A program made the translations under genes and the position numbers. A stretch of DNA of 8,831 nucleotides from Flavipsychrobacter stenotrophus (GTDB taxonomy: Bacteria > Bacteroidota > Bacteroidia > Chitinophagales > Chitinophagaceae). Positions 1-6,562 of this stretch are shown here, piece by piece (within the stretch, counting starts at the first letter, position 1; each line of letters starts with the position of its first letter). Under the pieces are notes generated by a model, which was given only the letters and a program-made list of their open reading frames with translations, did not search any database and had not been told where the DNA came from. The stretch is from positions 1 through 8,831 of the forward strand of contig CANBQQ010000105.1 of NCBI GenBank assembly GCA_947371715.1, read 5' to 3'.

Positions 1-2597
1 TCATAAATGTCGTCCTGAGATGATGAGAGCAGATTGCCGGCATCGTCGAATATATTAATGTCCACCTTCTGACTATTGGCGACTGATGTTATGTATGACT
101 TAAATGCTGCTGATCTGCTTACTGTGTCGAAGATGAATTCCGCATCAAAAGCCTGACCTTTTACCAGGTAATCCTGTACAGATTGCTTGGCCACCTGCAG
201 TGCTGCCTGTAGTTTATTAGCATTAGATTTTCTATACTCGCTGGTAAAGAATTGTGTGGTTACCCAACCGATGATAATAAAAGAAACGAACACTATTGCC
301 AGCATGGAAAGGTGTACACGCCTGCGCAGGGTAAGCCTTACAAACTGCTCCCGGTAAAGCTTTCCGGCAGATAATGACAGAAAGACCTGGTACAGAAATA
401 TGATGATAGCTATACCAACCTGTATACCGAAAAGATAAGAGAAAAGGGTAATTGCCTCAATGATCTCACTATGGTGATGCACTACCACAGCAGTTCGTTT
501 ATCCGCAATTTTGGTATACAACGTAGAGAAGCCTCTGTAGTTTTCATAAACGTATTCCTGCTCTTTAAGTGTATCATATTGTAGCCTTACCGGGAAGGGA
601 TAATCATTGGTCTGGCTAATGAGTTTGCCACTGATATACATGGCATAAGAATAGTGGGTTTCTCCCGATGCGCCCTTGTTGGTATTGGGTTGTAGCAGCT
701 CAGGGTAAACGGTTTCAGAGGTTGCGCGCTTTTGGTCAAGCCCTATAAACACATACCCGATTATGTTGTTGACAGTATCGTTATAGATAGGTATGTAAGA
801 CAGGTAGTATTGTTTGCTAAGAATAGATTCTTTATAAAAGAGGTAAGAAGAGTTAGTGATGACCGACTCGTACTTCTCGTCCATTAGCTCAGGGTATGTG
901 AGCGTATCTTTATTCAACAGGTTAGTGTAGTCCTCATCAAAAAGATAGAGGGTGGTCTGGTATCTTCCTAAGCCAGTAAGATAAAGGGAATCTAAATGTT
1001 GGTTCAGGCTTTTGCGCGCCTGTGCAGATGGCTTGTAAAAGTAGTTCTTCAGTTGTTTGTCTCGCTCTATAAGCTTTGCCGTTTTATCAAAAGAGAGTTC
1101 CAATTGGTCATCGTGATGGGGAGATAATCTTTGTTCCACAAACGCCATCCTTGTTGCCTGTTCCTTTATCTCGTTGTAATAGCGGACTATAGCAGTAGAA
1201 AAGGTGCAGATAATGAGCGCCCATATGATCATACGCGGCTCAAAAAGTTTGGAGGTCAATCTGAACGAAGGGATATCCATCAGGAATACAAAGACGAGTA
1301 TGCAACCCAGTAGGTATTCATAAAACACATCTTGTGTATAACCCAACAAATAATAGAACAGAAAAAGCGCCACCGCCATACCCAACATCTTTATTAGTCG
1401 GTTTCTTATCAGCAACTGCAGCTGCACATTTAAAAGATAAATGGCCATGCAGGATATGCCCATTATAGCAATTACTGCTACCAGTCCGAAGACCGTGTAA
1501 ATGGTGACCTCGTAGAAATGCGTTACATCAAAAGATATGCGGGAGTCGAGTATAAGGCTGCGTAATATTTTTATGAAAAATAACACTAAGGATGCGAACA
1601 AACTCAACATTACCACAGCCGTAATAGTTCGCAGTATGGGCGACTTGACCTTTATAAAATAGTTGCGGTGGTCTGTATGTCTGCTAATAAAAACAAGTAA
1701 CCAGAGTACCAGCACCAAACTAATAAACAGATCTCCTAATGACGATAAATACCTGCTGGTTGCATATAGTGTTGGTGAAAATATAGTGAGTGTATCTAAG
1801 TGGAAAGGCAAACCCCATTGAAACAACATAAGCCTGATAGATATGGCCACGCAAGTAATTATGATTGGCGCCACTATCTTTTTAGCGTTGCAGGTAAGAT
1901 GCAATATCACATGCTGTAGCCACGCTATAGAAAATAGCATTGCTGCAATAAGCAAAGACATGAACCAGACATCCGGCTGCCAGGTTTGTATGTCTTCTCT
2001 GTTAAATGCCAGGTAAGCAACTGTTTCATTTCCCGACATTGTGATCTTGTATTCATCGGGGGCGTGCGATGGCAGGTTGGTGATCTTTGTCTTTACAGGT
2101 ATGTTGTCTGATGCTGCAAAGTGAGTATGCAGGTAATCATTTTCTATAGGGTACGTGATCAGTACGGGGAATAGAACTATGTAGGTCTTATTGCCCGGCA
2201 GGTCAGTCTGCTTCAGGTACTTCCTAATAAATATTCCCTTCTGGTTTTTTCTAACAGAGGTATTCCCTTGCAGCGAATCATTGTTAAGGCCTATTATCGA
2301 ATTATTGTTCCAGAACTTAAGTGAGTCACCGCTGTATGCATAAATATAGAACGGTAATTCTGCAATTTCTTTAACCTCGTTCTCTGTGAGTGAGTCGGCA
2401 AATATGCGATGGGTCAACGACCTGTCCTGCATAAAATCGTTGAACGATCGTTCCCTCTTTGCCAGGTCTTCGTTTACCACACGGGCCATCTGTTCGGGTA
2501 GCAATTCCTGTCGGTGCGCCCTGAAGTAATAAATGCTGCTACACCAAAGCAATATGCTCAATGTAAGCCAGCCCCAATATGGAAAACGATTGAACAT
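1..2597 (-). CDS. Large multi-membrane receptor, probable sensor histidine kinase (N-terminal part; 3' end outside window)
   Basis: The reading frame is open from the ATG at 2597 to the left edge, giving 865 residues without a stop; the C-terminus is cut by the window. Hydrophobic segments lie near residues 8-25, 209-227, 239-257, 287-304, 320-343, 363-389, 403-420, 427-441, 454-470, 714-741 and 762-782. They bracket three likely extracytoplasmic regions: 27-205, about 475-713 (with a Cache-like stretch ending YLSYIPI...IIGYVFIGLD near 598-621) and 785 onward. The visible tail (DINIFDDAGNLLSSSQ, 846-861) resembles the pre-HAMP sensor region of long Bacteroidota histidine kinases. HAMP, HisKA and ATPase domains would lie beyond the edge, so the kinase call is inference. 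The start is chosen because ATG directly follows the mazG stop (TAAATG) with GAGGAG eight to nine bases upstream, pointing to translational coupling. An alternative is another large membrane signalling protein without a kinase domain. Confidence 0.72.
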   Translation of the reverse strand, partial: MFNRFPYWGWLTLSILLWCSSIYYFRAHRQELLPEQMARVVNEDLAKRERSFNDFMQDRSLTHRIFADSLTENEVKEIAELPFYIYAYSGDSLKFWNNNSIIGLNNDSLQGNTSVRKNQKGIFIRKYLKQTDLPGNKTYIVLFPVLITYPIENDYLHTHFAASDNIPVKTKITNLPSHAPDEYKITMSGNETVAYLAFNREDIQTWQPDVWFMSLLIAAMLFSIAWLQHVILHLTCNAKKIVAPIIITCVAISIRLMLFQWGLPFHLDTLTIFSPTLYATSRYLSSLGDLFISLVLVLWLLVFISRHTDHRNYFIKVKSPILRTITAVVMLSLFASLVLFFIKILRSLILDSRISFDVTHFYEVTIYTVFGLVAVIAIMGISCMAIYLLNVQLQLLIRNRLIKMLGMAVALFLFYYLLGYTQDVFYEYLLGCILVFVFLMDIPSFRLTSKLFEPRMIIWALIICTFSTAIVRYYNEIKEQATRMAFVEQRLSPHHDDQLELSFDKTAKLIERDKQLKNYFYKPSAQARKSLNQHLDSLYLTGLGRYQTTLYLFDEDYTNLLNKDTLTYPELMDEKYESVITNSSYLFYKESILSKQYYLSYIPIYNDTVNNIIGYVFIGLDQKRATSETVYPELLQPNTNKGASGETHYSYAMYISGKLISQTNDYPFPVRLQYDTLKEQEYVYENYRGFSTLYTKIADKRTAVVVHHHSEIIEAITLFSYLFGIQVGIAIIIFLYQVFLSLSAGKLYREQFVRLTLRRRVHLSMLAIVFVSFIIIGWVTTQFFTSEYRKSNANKLQAALQVAKQSVQDYLVKGQAFDAEFIFDTVSRSAAFKSYITSVANSQKVDINIFDDAGNLLSSSQDDIY

Positions 2598-3368
2598 TTA
2601 TTTACGCTCCTCTGCTTTTACTTTATTCCATAATGCATCCATTTCCCACAGGGTCATATCATGCAGTGTCTTACCCTCTTCACCGGCCATTTCCTCCACA
2701 CGTTTAAAGCGGCGAATGAACTTCTTGTTCGTTCTTTCGAGAGCCAGCTCCGGATCAACTTTCACAAACCTTGCGTAGTTAATCAATGCAAAGAATACAT
2801 CGCCCATTTCCGCCTCTACCTCATCCTGGTTGCCAGCTTCCACAGCTTCATACAGCTCCTGCATTTCCTCTTCTACCTTGTCCTTTACCTGCCCGGTGTT
2901 CTCCCATTCAAAACCGACTGTCTTTGTTTTCTCCTGCAGTCGCAATGCCTTTACCAAGGCAGGCATTGAAGGAGGGATGCCGCTGAGAATAGACTTCTTA
3001 CCTTCTTTCTGCTTTATCTTTTCCCAGTTCTGCTTTACCTGCTCCTCATCCTCCACTTTCACATTGCTGTATATGTGGGGATGGCGATTCACCAATTTAT
3101 TGCACACCCCTTCTATCACATCATCGAGCGTGAACTTACCTTGCTCAGCACCGATCTTGCTGTAGAAAACTATGTGCAGGAGCAAGTCGCCCAGCTCTTC
3201 TTTTATTCCGTTCCAATCTTCATTAACTAATGTATCACTCAGCTCGTAGATCTCTTCTATTGTTTGCGGCCTCAGTGTGTGTAATGTCTGCTTTTTATCC
3301 CACGGACATTGCTCCCGCAGCTCATCCATTATAGACCTCAGTCGTACCAGCGATTTAGAATATTCCAT
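2598..3368 (-). CDS. mazG: Nucleoside triphosphate pyrophosphohydrolase MazG
   Basis: This 256-residue protein is close to the usual length of two-domain MazG (about 260). MazG hydrolyses (d)NTPs to the monophosphate and pyrophosphate in the cytoplasm, cleaning nucleotide pools and, in some bacteria, modulating (p)ppGpp-related stress. The N-terminal domain shows the family signature CPWDKKQTL (21-29), the metal-binding EEIYE (38-42) and EELGD (57-61), and NRHPHIY (94-100). The C-terminal catalytic domain repeats the metal-binding pattern with EEEMQEL (166-172) and EMGD (187-190), followed by a basic NKKFIRRF (214-221). All acidic ligands expected of an all-alpha NTP pyrophosphatase are present. 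It starts at ATG 3368 with no Shine-Dalgarno sequence, as is usual in Bacteroidota. It lies 102 bp downstream of ubiX on the same strand, and its stop codon touches the start of the receptor gene, so mazG and the receptor are very probably co-transcribed. Confidence 0.96.
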   Translation of the reverse strand: MEYSKSLVRLRSIMDELREQCPWDKKQTLHTLRPQTIEEIYELSDTLVNEDWNGIKEELGDLLLHIVFYSKIGAEQGKFTLDDVIEGVCNKLVNRHPHIYSNVKVEDEEQVKQNWEKIKQKEGKKSILSGIPPSMPALVKALRLQEKTKTVGFEWENTGQVKDKVEEEMQELYEAVEAGNQDEVEAEMGDVFFALINYARFVKVDPELALERTNKKFIRRFKRVEEMAGEEGKTLHDMTLWEMDALWNKVKAEERK

Positions 3369-3378
3369 TCTGTTAGGT

Positions 3379-3410
3379 TAAAAAGTTAAAAGGGTAATAA
3401 GTTAATAGGT
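3379..3410. repeat. AT-rich tandem array with 8-bp period (TAAWARGT)
   Basis: Four consecutive octamers can be read: TAAAAAGT, TAAAAGGG, TAATAAGT and TAATAGGT, with a weaker TGTTAGGT before them at 3371-3378. They form a degenerate array just upstream of the mazG start (3368). On the mazG strand this reads as repeated TTA/ACTT blocks, so it occupies the leader or promoter region. No clear TAnnTTTG promoter was seen for mazG here. Function is unknown. Confidence 0.6.
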
Positions 3411-3427
3411 GTTGCTATTTCAATTTA

Positions 3428-3467
3428 ATCATTGAGCCATTAAGCCATTCCGCCATTGAGCCATTAA
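3428..3467. repeat. GCCATTnn octamer tandem array
   Basis: GCCATT occurs at 3436, 3444, 3452 and 3460 with an exact 8-bp period, preceded by a variant ATCATT at 3428. The 14-mer CATTGAGCCATTAA occurs twice (3430-3443 and 3454-3467). The array sits four bases beyond the ubiX stop codon (3471-3473), between ubiX and mazG. It is not an obvious hairpin and does not look like an intrinsic terminator. From memory, similar short octamer microsatellites occur between Bacteroidota genes; I could not check this. Confidence 0.8.
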
Positions 3468-3470
3468 TTT

Positions 3471-4028
3471 TTACTCACCCCACTTGTATCCATCTGGCTT
3501 AAGCCCCGCCAATTGCAGTGCACGTTGTACAACAGTGTAAGCAATATCATCTGCTGTAACTGGGTTACTGTAAAACGATGGTGTAGCCGGGCAAATGATG
3601 CCACCTGCTTCAGTTACTGCTGTCATATTGCGCAGGTGAATAAGATTATAAGGTGTTTCCCTAACCATGCAGATCAACTTGCGGCGTTCTTTCAACATTA
3701 CATCTGCAGCGCGTGTAACAAGGTCATTACTGATGCCCCCTGCTATACGACCGAGTGTACCCATACTGCAAGGACAAATGATCAATGCGCTGTAAGAAGA
3801 ACTACCCGATGCAAATGGCGCCAGGAAATTGTTCTTTTCCCAATTCTTGAACGGGATCTTTTCATAGTCTTTATTACCCAATTCATGCTCCCACACCATA
3901 CGTGCGTTATCACTCCACACCACACTTACCTCATCAACCTGAGAGCTAAGCGCCTGCAGTTTTTCCAGTAATACTTTCGCGTAGATAGACCCGCTTGCAC
4001 CCGTTACCGCAACTGCTATTTTTGTCAT
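3471..4028 (-). CDS. ubiX: UbiX family flavin prenyltransferase
   Basis: This 185-residue protein belongs to the UbiX/Pad1 family, which joins a dimethylallyl group to FMN to make the prenylated flavin cofactor used by UbiD-type decarboxylases. Visible motifs are the N-terminal FMN-binding strand and loop VTGASGSIYA (8-17), the CPCSMGTLGRIAGG segment (85-98), the NDLVTRAADVMLKERR helix (101-116) and RETP (123-126). All are typical of active family members, and the length fits (about 190). The same frame stays open upstream to 4316, but that extension would overlap the divergent thioredoxin-fold gene and has no family similarity; the ATG at 4028 puts the conserved strand at residue 3. A perfect TAnnTTTG element lies about 20 bases upstream. 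A partner UbiD is not in the window, so the decarboxylation pathway served (quinone or aromatic acid) is unknown. Confidence 0.93.
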   Translation of the reverse strand: MTKIAVAVTGASGSIYAKVLLEKLQALSSQVDEVSVVWSDNARMVWEHELGNKDYEKIPFKNWEKNNFLAPFASGSSSYSALIICPCSMGTLGRIAGGISNDLVTRAADVMLKERRKLICMVRETPYNLIHLRNMTAVTEAGGIICPATPSFYSNPVTADDIAYTVVQRALQLAGLKPDGYKWGE

Positions 4029-4046
4029 AATTTTAATTAGTACTAG

Positions 4047-4054
4047 CAAAACTA
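4047..4054 (-). promoter_or_regulatory. Probable ubiX promoter, -7 element TAGTTTTG
   Basis: On the minus strand, TAGTTTTG matches the Bacteroidota -7 consensus TAnnTTTG exactly. A start about 7 bases downstream would leave a leader of roughly 12 nt before the ubiX ATG at 4028. No well-spaced -33 TTG is obvious; the nearest TTG is about 27 bp away. On the plus strand, TAAATTCG at 4068-4075 is a one-mismatch candidate for the divergent gene. Confidence 0.5.
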
Positions 4055-4098
4055 CATGGATTAATTGTAAATTCGTTTTTCCAACAAGAACCAAAAAA

Positions 4099-4665
4099 AT
4101 GAAACGTATTATACTTATTGCTGTGGCTATTTTGATGATGACCCCGGCATTGATGGCGCAGAAGGCAGAGGGCGGAATTAAGTGGTTGTCTATTGATGAG
4201 CTACAGGTGAAAATGAAGGAAAAGCCAAAGAGAGTATATGTAGATATGTATACTGACTGGTGTGGCTGGTGCAAGAAGATGGAAGCTACCACATTTACCA
4301 ATCCTGATGTGATCAAATATATGAATGATAACTTCTATTGCGTACGGTTCAATGCAGAACGTAAAGATGTGATCTACTTTATGGGTAAGCAATATGGCTT
4401 TGACCCGGAAAAGAAGATGAACTCACTTGCTGCTATGTGGATAGGTCCAAGAGTATCCTATCCTACCAGCGTGTTTATGGAACAGTTTTACCAGAGCCCG
4501 ATGCCGGTACCCGGCTATCAGGATGTAAAGAGCATGGAAATGGTTGTTCGCTTCTTTAATGAAGTGGCAGCAAAAAATCAGGCACAGTGGGAAGCTTATC
4601 AGAAAGCATTCAAACCATCGTGGGCTTCTCTTGACGGGCCTGTAACAGCGCCTGCGGGACACTAA
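4099..4665 (+). CDS. Secreted thioredoxin-fold protein with WCGWC active site
   Basis: This 188-residue protein begins with a clear signal peptide: basic KR at 2-3, hydrophobic core 4-19, and AxA-type cleavage ALMA|Q after residue 20. The mature part has the thioredoxin-fold features VYVDMYTDWCGWCKKM (46-61), with redox cysteines C55 and C58 in a CGWC motif, and the cis-proline loop YPTSVF (120-125, P121). Between them, residues 86-118 form a longer insert than in classical thioredoxin, as in DUF255/Thioredoxin_7-like proteins. It probably acts as a thiol-disulfide reductase or oxidase outside the cytoplasm. A further cysteine, C80, lies outside the motif. The gene diverges from ubiX with 70 bp between start codons and ends in a strong terminator, so it appears to be a single-gene unit. 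The exact substrate is not predictable. ATG 4099 follows an A-run with no Shine-Dalgarno sequence. Confidence 0.88.
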   Translation: MKRIILIAVAILMMTPALMAQKAEGGIKWLSIDELQVKMKEKPKRVYVDMYTDWCGWCKKMEATTFTNPDVIKYMNDNFYCVRFNAERKDVIYFMGKQYGFDPEKKMNSLAAMWIGPRVSYPTSVFMEQFYQSPMPVPGYQDVKSMEMVVRFFNEVAAKNQAQWEAYQKAFKPSWASLDGPVTAPAGH

Positions 4666-4686
4666 CCGGCATCTAAATTAATATTC

Positions 4687-4717
4687 AAAAGTGACGGTCA
4701 TTGCCGTCACTTTTTTT
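4687..4717 (+). terminator. Intrinsic terminator after the thioredoxin-fold gene
   Basis: The stem pairs AAAAGTGACGG (4687-4697) with CCGTCACTTTT (4704-4714) around the 6-nt loop TCATTG, and a run of seven T (4711-4717) follows. It begins 21 bp after the stop codon. It separates this transcript from clpX. Confidence 0.9.
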
Positions 4718-4798
4718 GTGCGCTGACCCGAGAGGCTAGCCTAAACGTTAATGTATGCTACCCATTTATAATAAAGACTTCATCCGTGCACTTTTTCG

Positions 4799-4806
4799 TA
4801 CCTTTG
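4799..4806 (+). promoter_or_regulatory. Probable clpX promoter, -7 element TACCTTTG
   Basis: TACCTTTG is a perfect match to the Bacteroidota TAnnTTTG element. Transcription would start near 4813, leaving a short AT-rich leader of about 20 nt before the clpX ATG at 4833. The -33 region (around 4776-4781, ACTTCA) only weakly resembles TTTG. The position between the upstream terminator and clpX supports an independent promoter. Confidence 0.6.
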
Positions 4807-4832
4807 GCGTCCAAAAAATAAGTATCTGAATA

Positions 4833-6077
4833 ATGGCTAAGCAAACTGAAAAAAAATGTTCCTTCTGCGATCGATCTGAGAGTGATGTGAACATTCTTTT
4901 TACCGGCTTAAAAGGTAATATCTGCGATCAGTGTATTGAAAATGCGCACTCGCTGCTTACCGAAGCTACCGGGGAAAAACAAAAGACCCCACCACCTCCG
5001 CCCGATATAATGCGCAACAAGCATTACAAACCACAGGAAGTAAAAACATTTCTCGATCAATACGTAATTGGCCAGGACGATGCTAAAAAAGTACTTTCTG
5101 TAGCTATATACAATCACTACAAGCGCCTGAGTATGCCTGTGCAGGATGATGTGGAGATCGAAAAGTCTAACATCATAATGGTTGGTGAGACCGGCACCGG
5201 TAAAACACTGCTGGCTAAGAGTATAGCCCGTATGTTGCAGGTACCTTTCGCTATTGTAGATGCAACGGTATTTACAGAGGCCGGTTATGTGGGTGAAGAT
5301 GTGGAAAGCATTCTCTCCCGCCTGCTGCAGGCCAGCAACTATGATGTACCTTCTGCTGAGCGCGGTATCGTATACATAGATGAAATAGACAAAATAGGCC
5401 GTAAGAGCGATAATCCGTCCATTACACGCGATGTAAGTGGCGAAGGAGTACAACAGGCCATGCTGAAGCTTTTGGAAGGTTCTGAGGTACTTGTACCGCC
5501 ACAGGGAGGCCGTAAGCATCCTGAGCAGAAGATGATAAAGGTGAACACCACCAATATCCTCTTTATCTGCGGTGGCGCATTTGAAGGAATAGACAAGATG
5601 ATAGCCCGCCGTGTGCAGACCGCTTCTATCGGCTATAACGCCATCAAGGCATCTAAAGATGTAGATCGTGCTAACCTGCTGCAATATGTAAATGCACAGG
5701 ATCTGCGCACTTTCGGTTTGATACCGGAATTGCTGGGCAGGTTGCCTATCGTTACTTATCTTAATCCGCTGGACAATGCTTCTCTGAAACGCATACTTAC
5801 AGAACCTAAGAATGCATTGGTAAAACAATACACGCGCTTGTTCGATTTCGACGGTATTGCTTTGACTGTAGAGGATGAGGCACTGGACTATATGGTGCAG
5901 AAAGCGGTACAGTACAAACTGGGTGGCCGTGGATTACGTGCTATCTGTGAGATGATACTTACCGATGCTATGTTCGACATGCCTACAGCCAAGCATGATG
6001 GAACATTCCACCTGACTGCTGACTATGCTAAACAAATGATAGAACATACCAAGCTTGAGCAGCTGAAAGCAGCTTAA
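4833..6077 (+). CDS. clpX: ATP-dependent Clp protease ATP-binding subunit ClpX
   Basis: This 414-residue cytoplasmic AAA+ unfoldase recognises tagged proteins and feeds them to ClpP. The N-terminal zinc-binding domain has four cysteines (C9, C12, C31, C34). A short PPPPP linker (53-57) leads to the AAA+ core: Walker A GETGTGKT (118-125), pore-1 loop GYVGED (151-156), Walker B VYIDE (180-184), pore-2 region RKH (227-229), the PELLGRLP box (298-305) and sensor-2 GGRGLR (364-369). The length is typical (about 410-425). The ClpP-docking loop reads ASIGYNA (264-270), so IGY replaces the usual IGF. The gene has its own promoter and terminator and is not next to clpP in this window. Start at ATG 4833 puts the zinc finger at the expected distance; there is no Shine-Dalgarno sequence. 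Confidence 0.98.
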   Translation: MAKQTEKKCSFCDRSESDVNILFTGLKGNICDQCIENAHSLLTEATGEKQKTPPPPPDIMRNKHYKPQEVKTFLDQYVIGQDDAKKVLSVAIYNHYKRLSMPVQDDVEIEKSNIIMVGETGTGKTLLAKSIARMLQVPFAIVDATVFTEAGYVGEDVESILSRLLQASNYDVPSAERGIVYIDEIDKIGRKSDNPSITRDVSGEGVQQAMLKLLEGSEVLVPPQGGRKHPEQKMIKVNTTNILFICGGAFEGIDKMIARRVQTASIGYNAIKASKDVDRANLLQYVNAQDLRTFGLIPELLGRLPIVTYLNPLDNASLKRILTEPKNALVKQYTRLFDFDGIALTVEDEALDYMVQKAVQYKLGGRGLRAICEMILTDAMFDMPTAKHDGTFHLTADYAKQMIEHTKLEQLKAA

Positions 6078-6102
6078 GTTCTACCGTTATTATTAAACTA
6101 TT

Positions 6103-6141
6103 AAAAAGGTGAATACTCCGCAAATGAGTATTCACTTTTTT
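6103..6141 (+). terminator. Intrinsic terminator of clpX
   Basis: GTGAATACTC (6109-6118) pairs perfectly with GAGTATTCAC (6126-6135) around the loop CGCAAAT; flanking AAAAAG and TTTTTT extend the stem and supply the U-tract. It lies about 25 bp after the clpX stop. The GTG at 6109 that opens a longer frame into the next gene is inside this stem, which argues against that start. Confidence 0.9.
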
Positions 6142-6210
6142 GGTTTTAGGCAGTACCTTGAGCATTCATTCACAGTATCAACATTCAGCAACCTTTTAAT
6201 TGATTTTTAT

Positions 6211-6390
6211 ATGCAGGAACTATTGAACCAACTTACCGGCAAGGCCGGCCTTACAGAAGAACAGGCACAGCAGTCTGTGGCTATTATGAAAGAGTTCGTA
6301 CTGTCTAAAGTACCGCCAATGTTCAGCGCGGTAGTTGAGGGCTTCTTTGCCGATGGTGGTGCCGGAGGTCATGAGGACGGACTGGTATAA
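6211..6390 (+). CDS. Small protein of unknown function (59 residues)
   Basis: The frame is open from a GTG at 6109, but the first 100 bases include the clpX terminator, so the ATG at 6211 is chosen. The protein (MQELLNQLTGKAGLTEEQAQ at the start) appears all-helical: one helix from about 2 to 10, a GLTEEQAQQSV turn and helix (13-23), an MKEFVLSKVPP segment (26-36) with a mid-helix PP, then a hydrophobic helix to FF (45-46), and a glycine-rich tail (GGAGG, 49-53). The pattern loosely recalls helical motifs of DUF2267/DUF2780-type small proteins, but I cannot assign it to a family. There is no signal peptide and no cysteine. It stands alone between the clpX terminator and a MITE-like repeat whose first bases form its TAA stop, so its C-terminus may have been altered by that insertion. 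Confidence 0.65.
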   Translation: MQELLNQLTGKAGLTEEQAQQSVAIMKEFVLSKVPPMFSAVVEGFFADGGAGGHEDGLV

Positions 6391-6435
6391 TACCAATTTG
6401 ACTTTAGAATTACGCCAGATGCAATAACCACCTCC

Positions 6436-6470
6436 CCCAAAGTTTCGGCAGAAAAAGCCGAAACTTTGGG
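6436..6470. repeat. Perfect 14-bp hairpin inside the MITE-like element
   Basis: CCCAAAGTTTCGGC (6436-6449) pairs perfectly with GCCGAAACTTTGGG (6457-6470) around the loop AGAAAAA. No T-run follows, so it is not a classical intrinsic terminator in either direction. Confidence 0.9.
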
Positions 6471-6472
6471 TA

Positions 6473-6493
6473 CTCCTCCTTCAAAAGGAGGAG
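6473..6493. repeat. Perfect 9-bp hairpin CTCCTCCTT/AAGGAGGAG
   Basis: CTCCTCCTT (6473-6481) pairs with AAGGAGGAG (6485-6493) across a three-base loop, CAA. It follows the 14-bp hairpin by two bases. From memory, CTCCTTnnAAGGAG-type palindromes are common intergenic sequences in Bacteroidota, often next to repetitive elements; this was not checked. Confidence 0.85.
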
Positions 6494-6562
6494 AGTGGCT
6501 GACGTATTCAAAAAGTGTGAAATTGATGTCTATTTGGTATAACAGCAACGATCTTAAAAGTG

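Larger units (their letters stand above)
6388..6542. mobile_element. MITE-like palindromic element (155 bp, no coding capacity)
   Basis: The ends form a 15-bp imperfect inverted repeat: TAATACCAATTTGAC (6388-6402) against the reverse complement of GTCTATTTGGTATAA (6528-6542), 12 of 15 identical. Further inward, GAATTACGCCAG (6407-6418) and CTGACGTATTC (6499-6509) are roughly complementary, and CCACCTCC (6429-6436) opposes GGAGAGTGG (6490-6498). The whole segment can therefore fold into one long imperfect hairpin around two perfect inner hairpins. It encodes nothing. TIR size, A+T-rich ends and TA dinucleotides suggest a non-autonomous element moved by a transposase elsewhere; no target duplication longer than TA is obvious. 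The TAA at its left tip is the stop codon of the preceding small gene. Confidence 0.55.

Noticed and set aside
1131..1313. Plus-strand 60-codon frame within the receptor gene
   Set aside because: It is antisense to a continuous 865-codon frame and has no promoter or motif support.
2661..3165. Overlapping plus-strand frames across mazG
   Set aside because: They are antisense to mazG, mutually overlapping, serine- and cysteine-rich, and show no family signal.
3428..3467. Octamer array as a CRISPR array
   Set aside because: The unit is only 8 bp with no spacers of constant length and no cas genes; it is a simple tandem repeat.
4029..4316. N-terminal extension of ubiX by 96 residues
   Set aside because: It overlaps the signal-peptide and active-site region of the divergent thioredoxin-fold gene, and UbiX proteins start just before the VTGASGS strand.
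4908..5828. Long minus-strand open frame (306 codons) inside clpX
   Set aside because: It is antisense to a fully conserved clpX, has a low-complexity cysteine- and tyrosine-rich composition and no recognisable motif; it is a shadow of clpX codon usage.
6109..6210. GTG start giving a 93-residue version of the small protein
   Set aside because: The GTG lies within the clpX terminator stem, and the extra residues (IHFFGFRQYLEHSF...) look like translated intergenic sequence.
6436..6470. 14-bp hairpin as a terminator for the small gene
   Set aside because: No T-run follows on either strand; it fits better as the core of the palindromic element.
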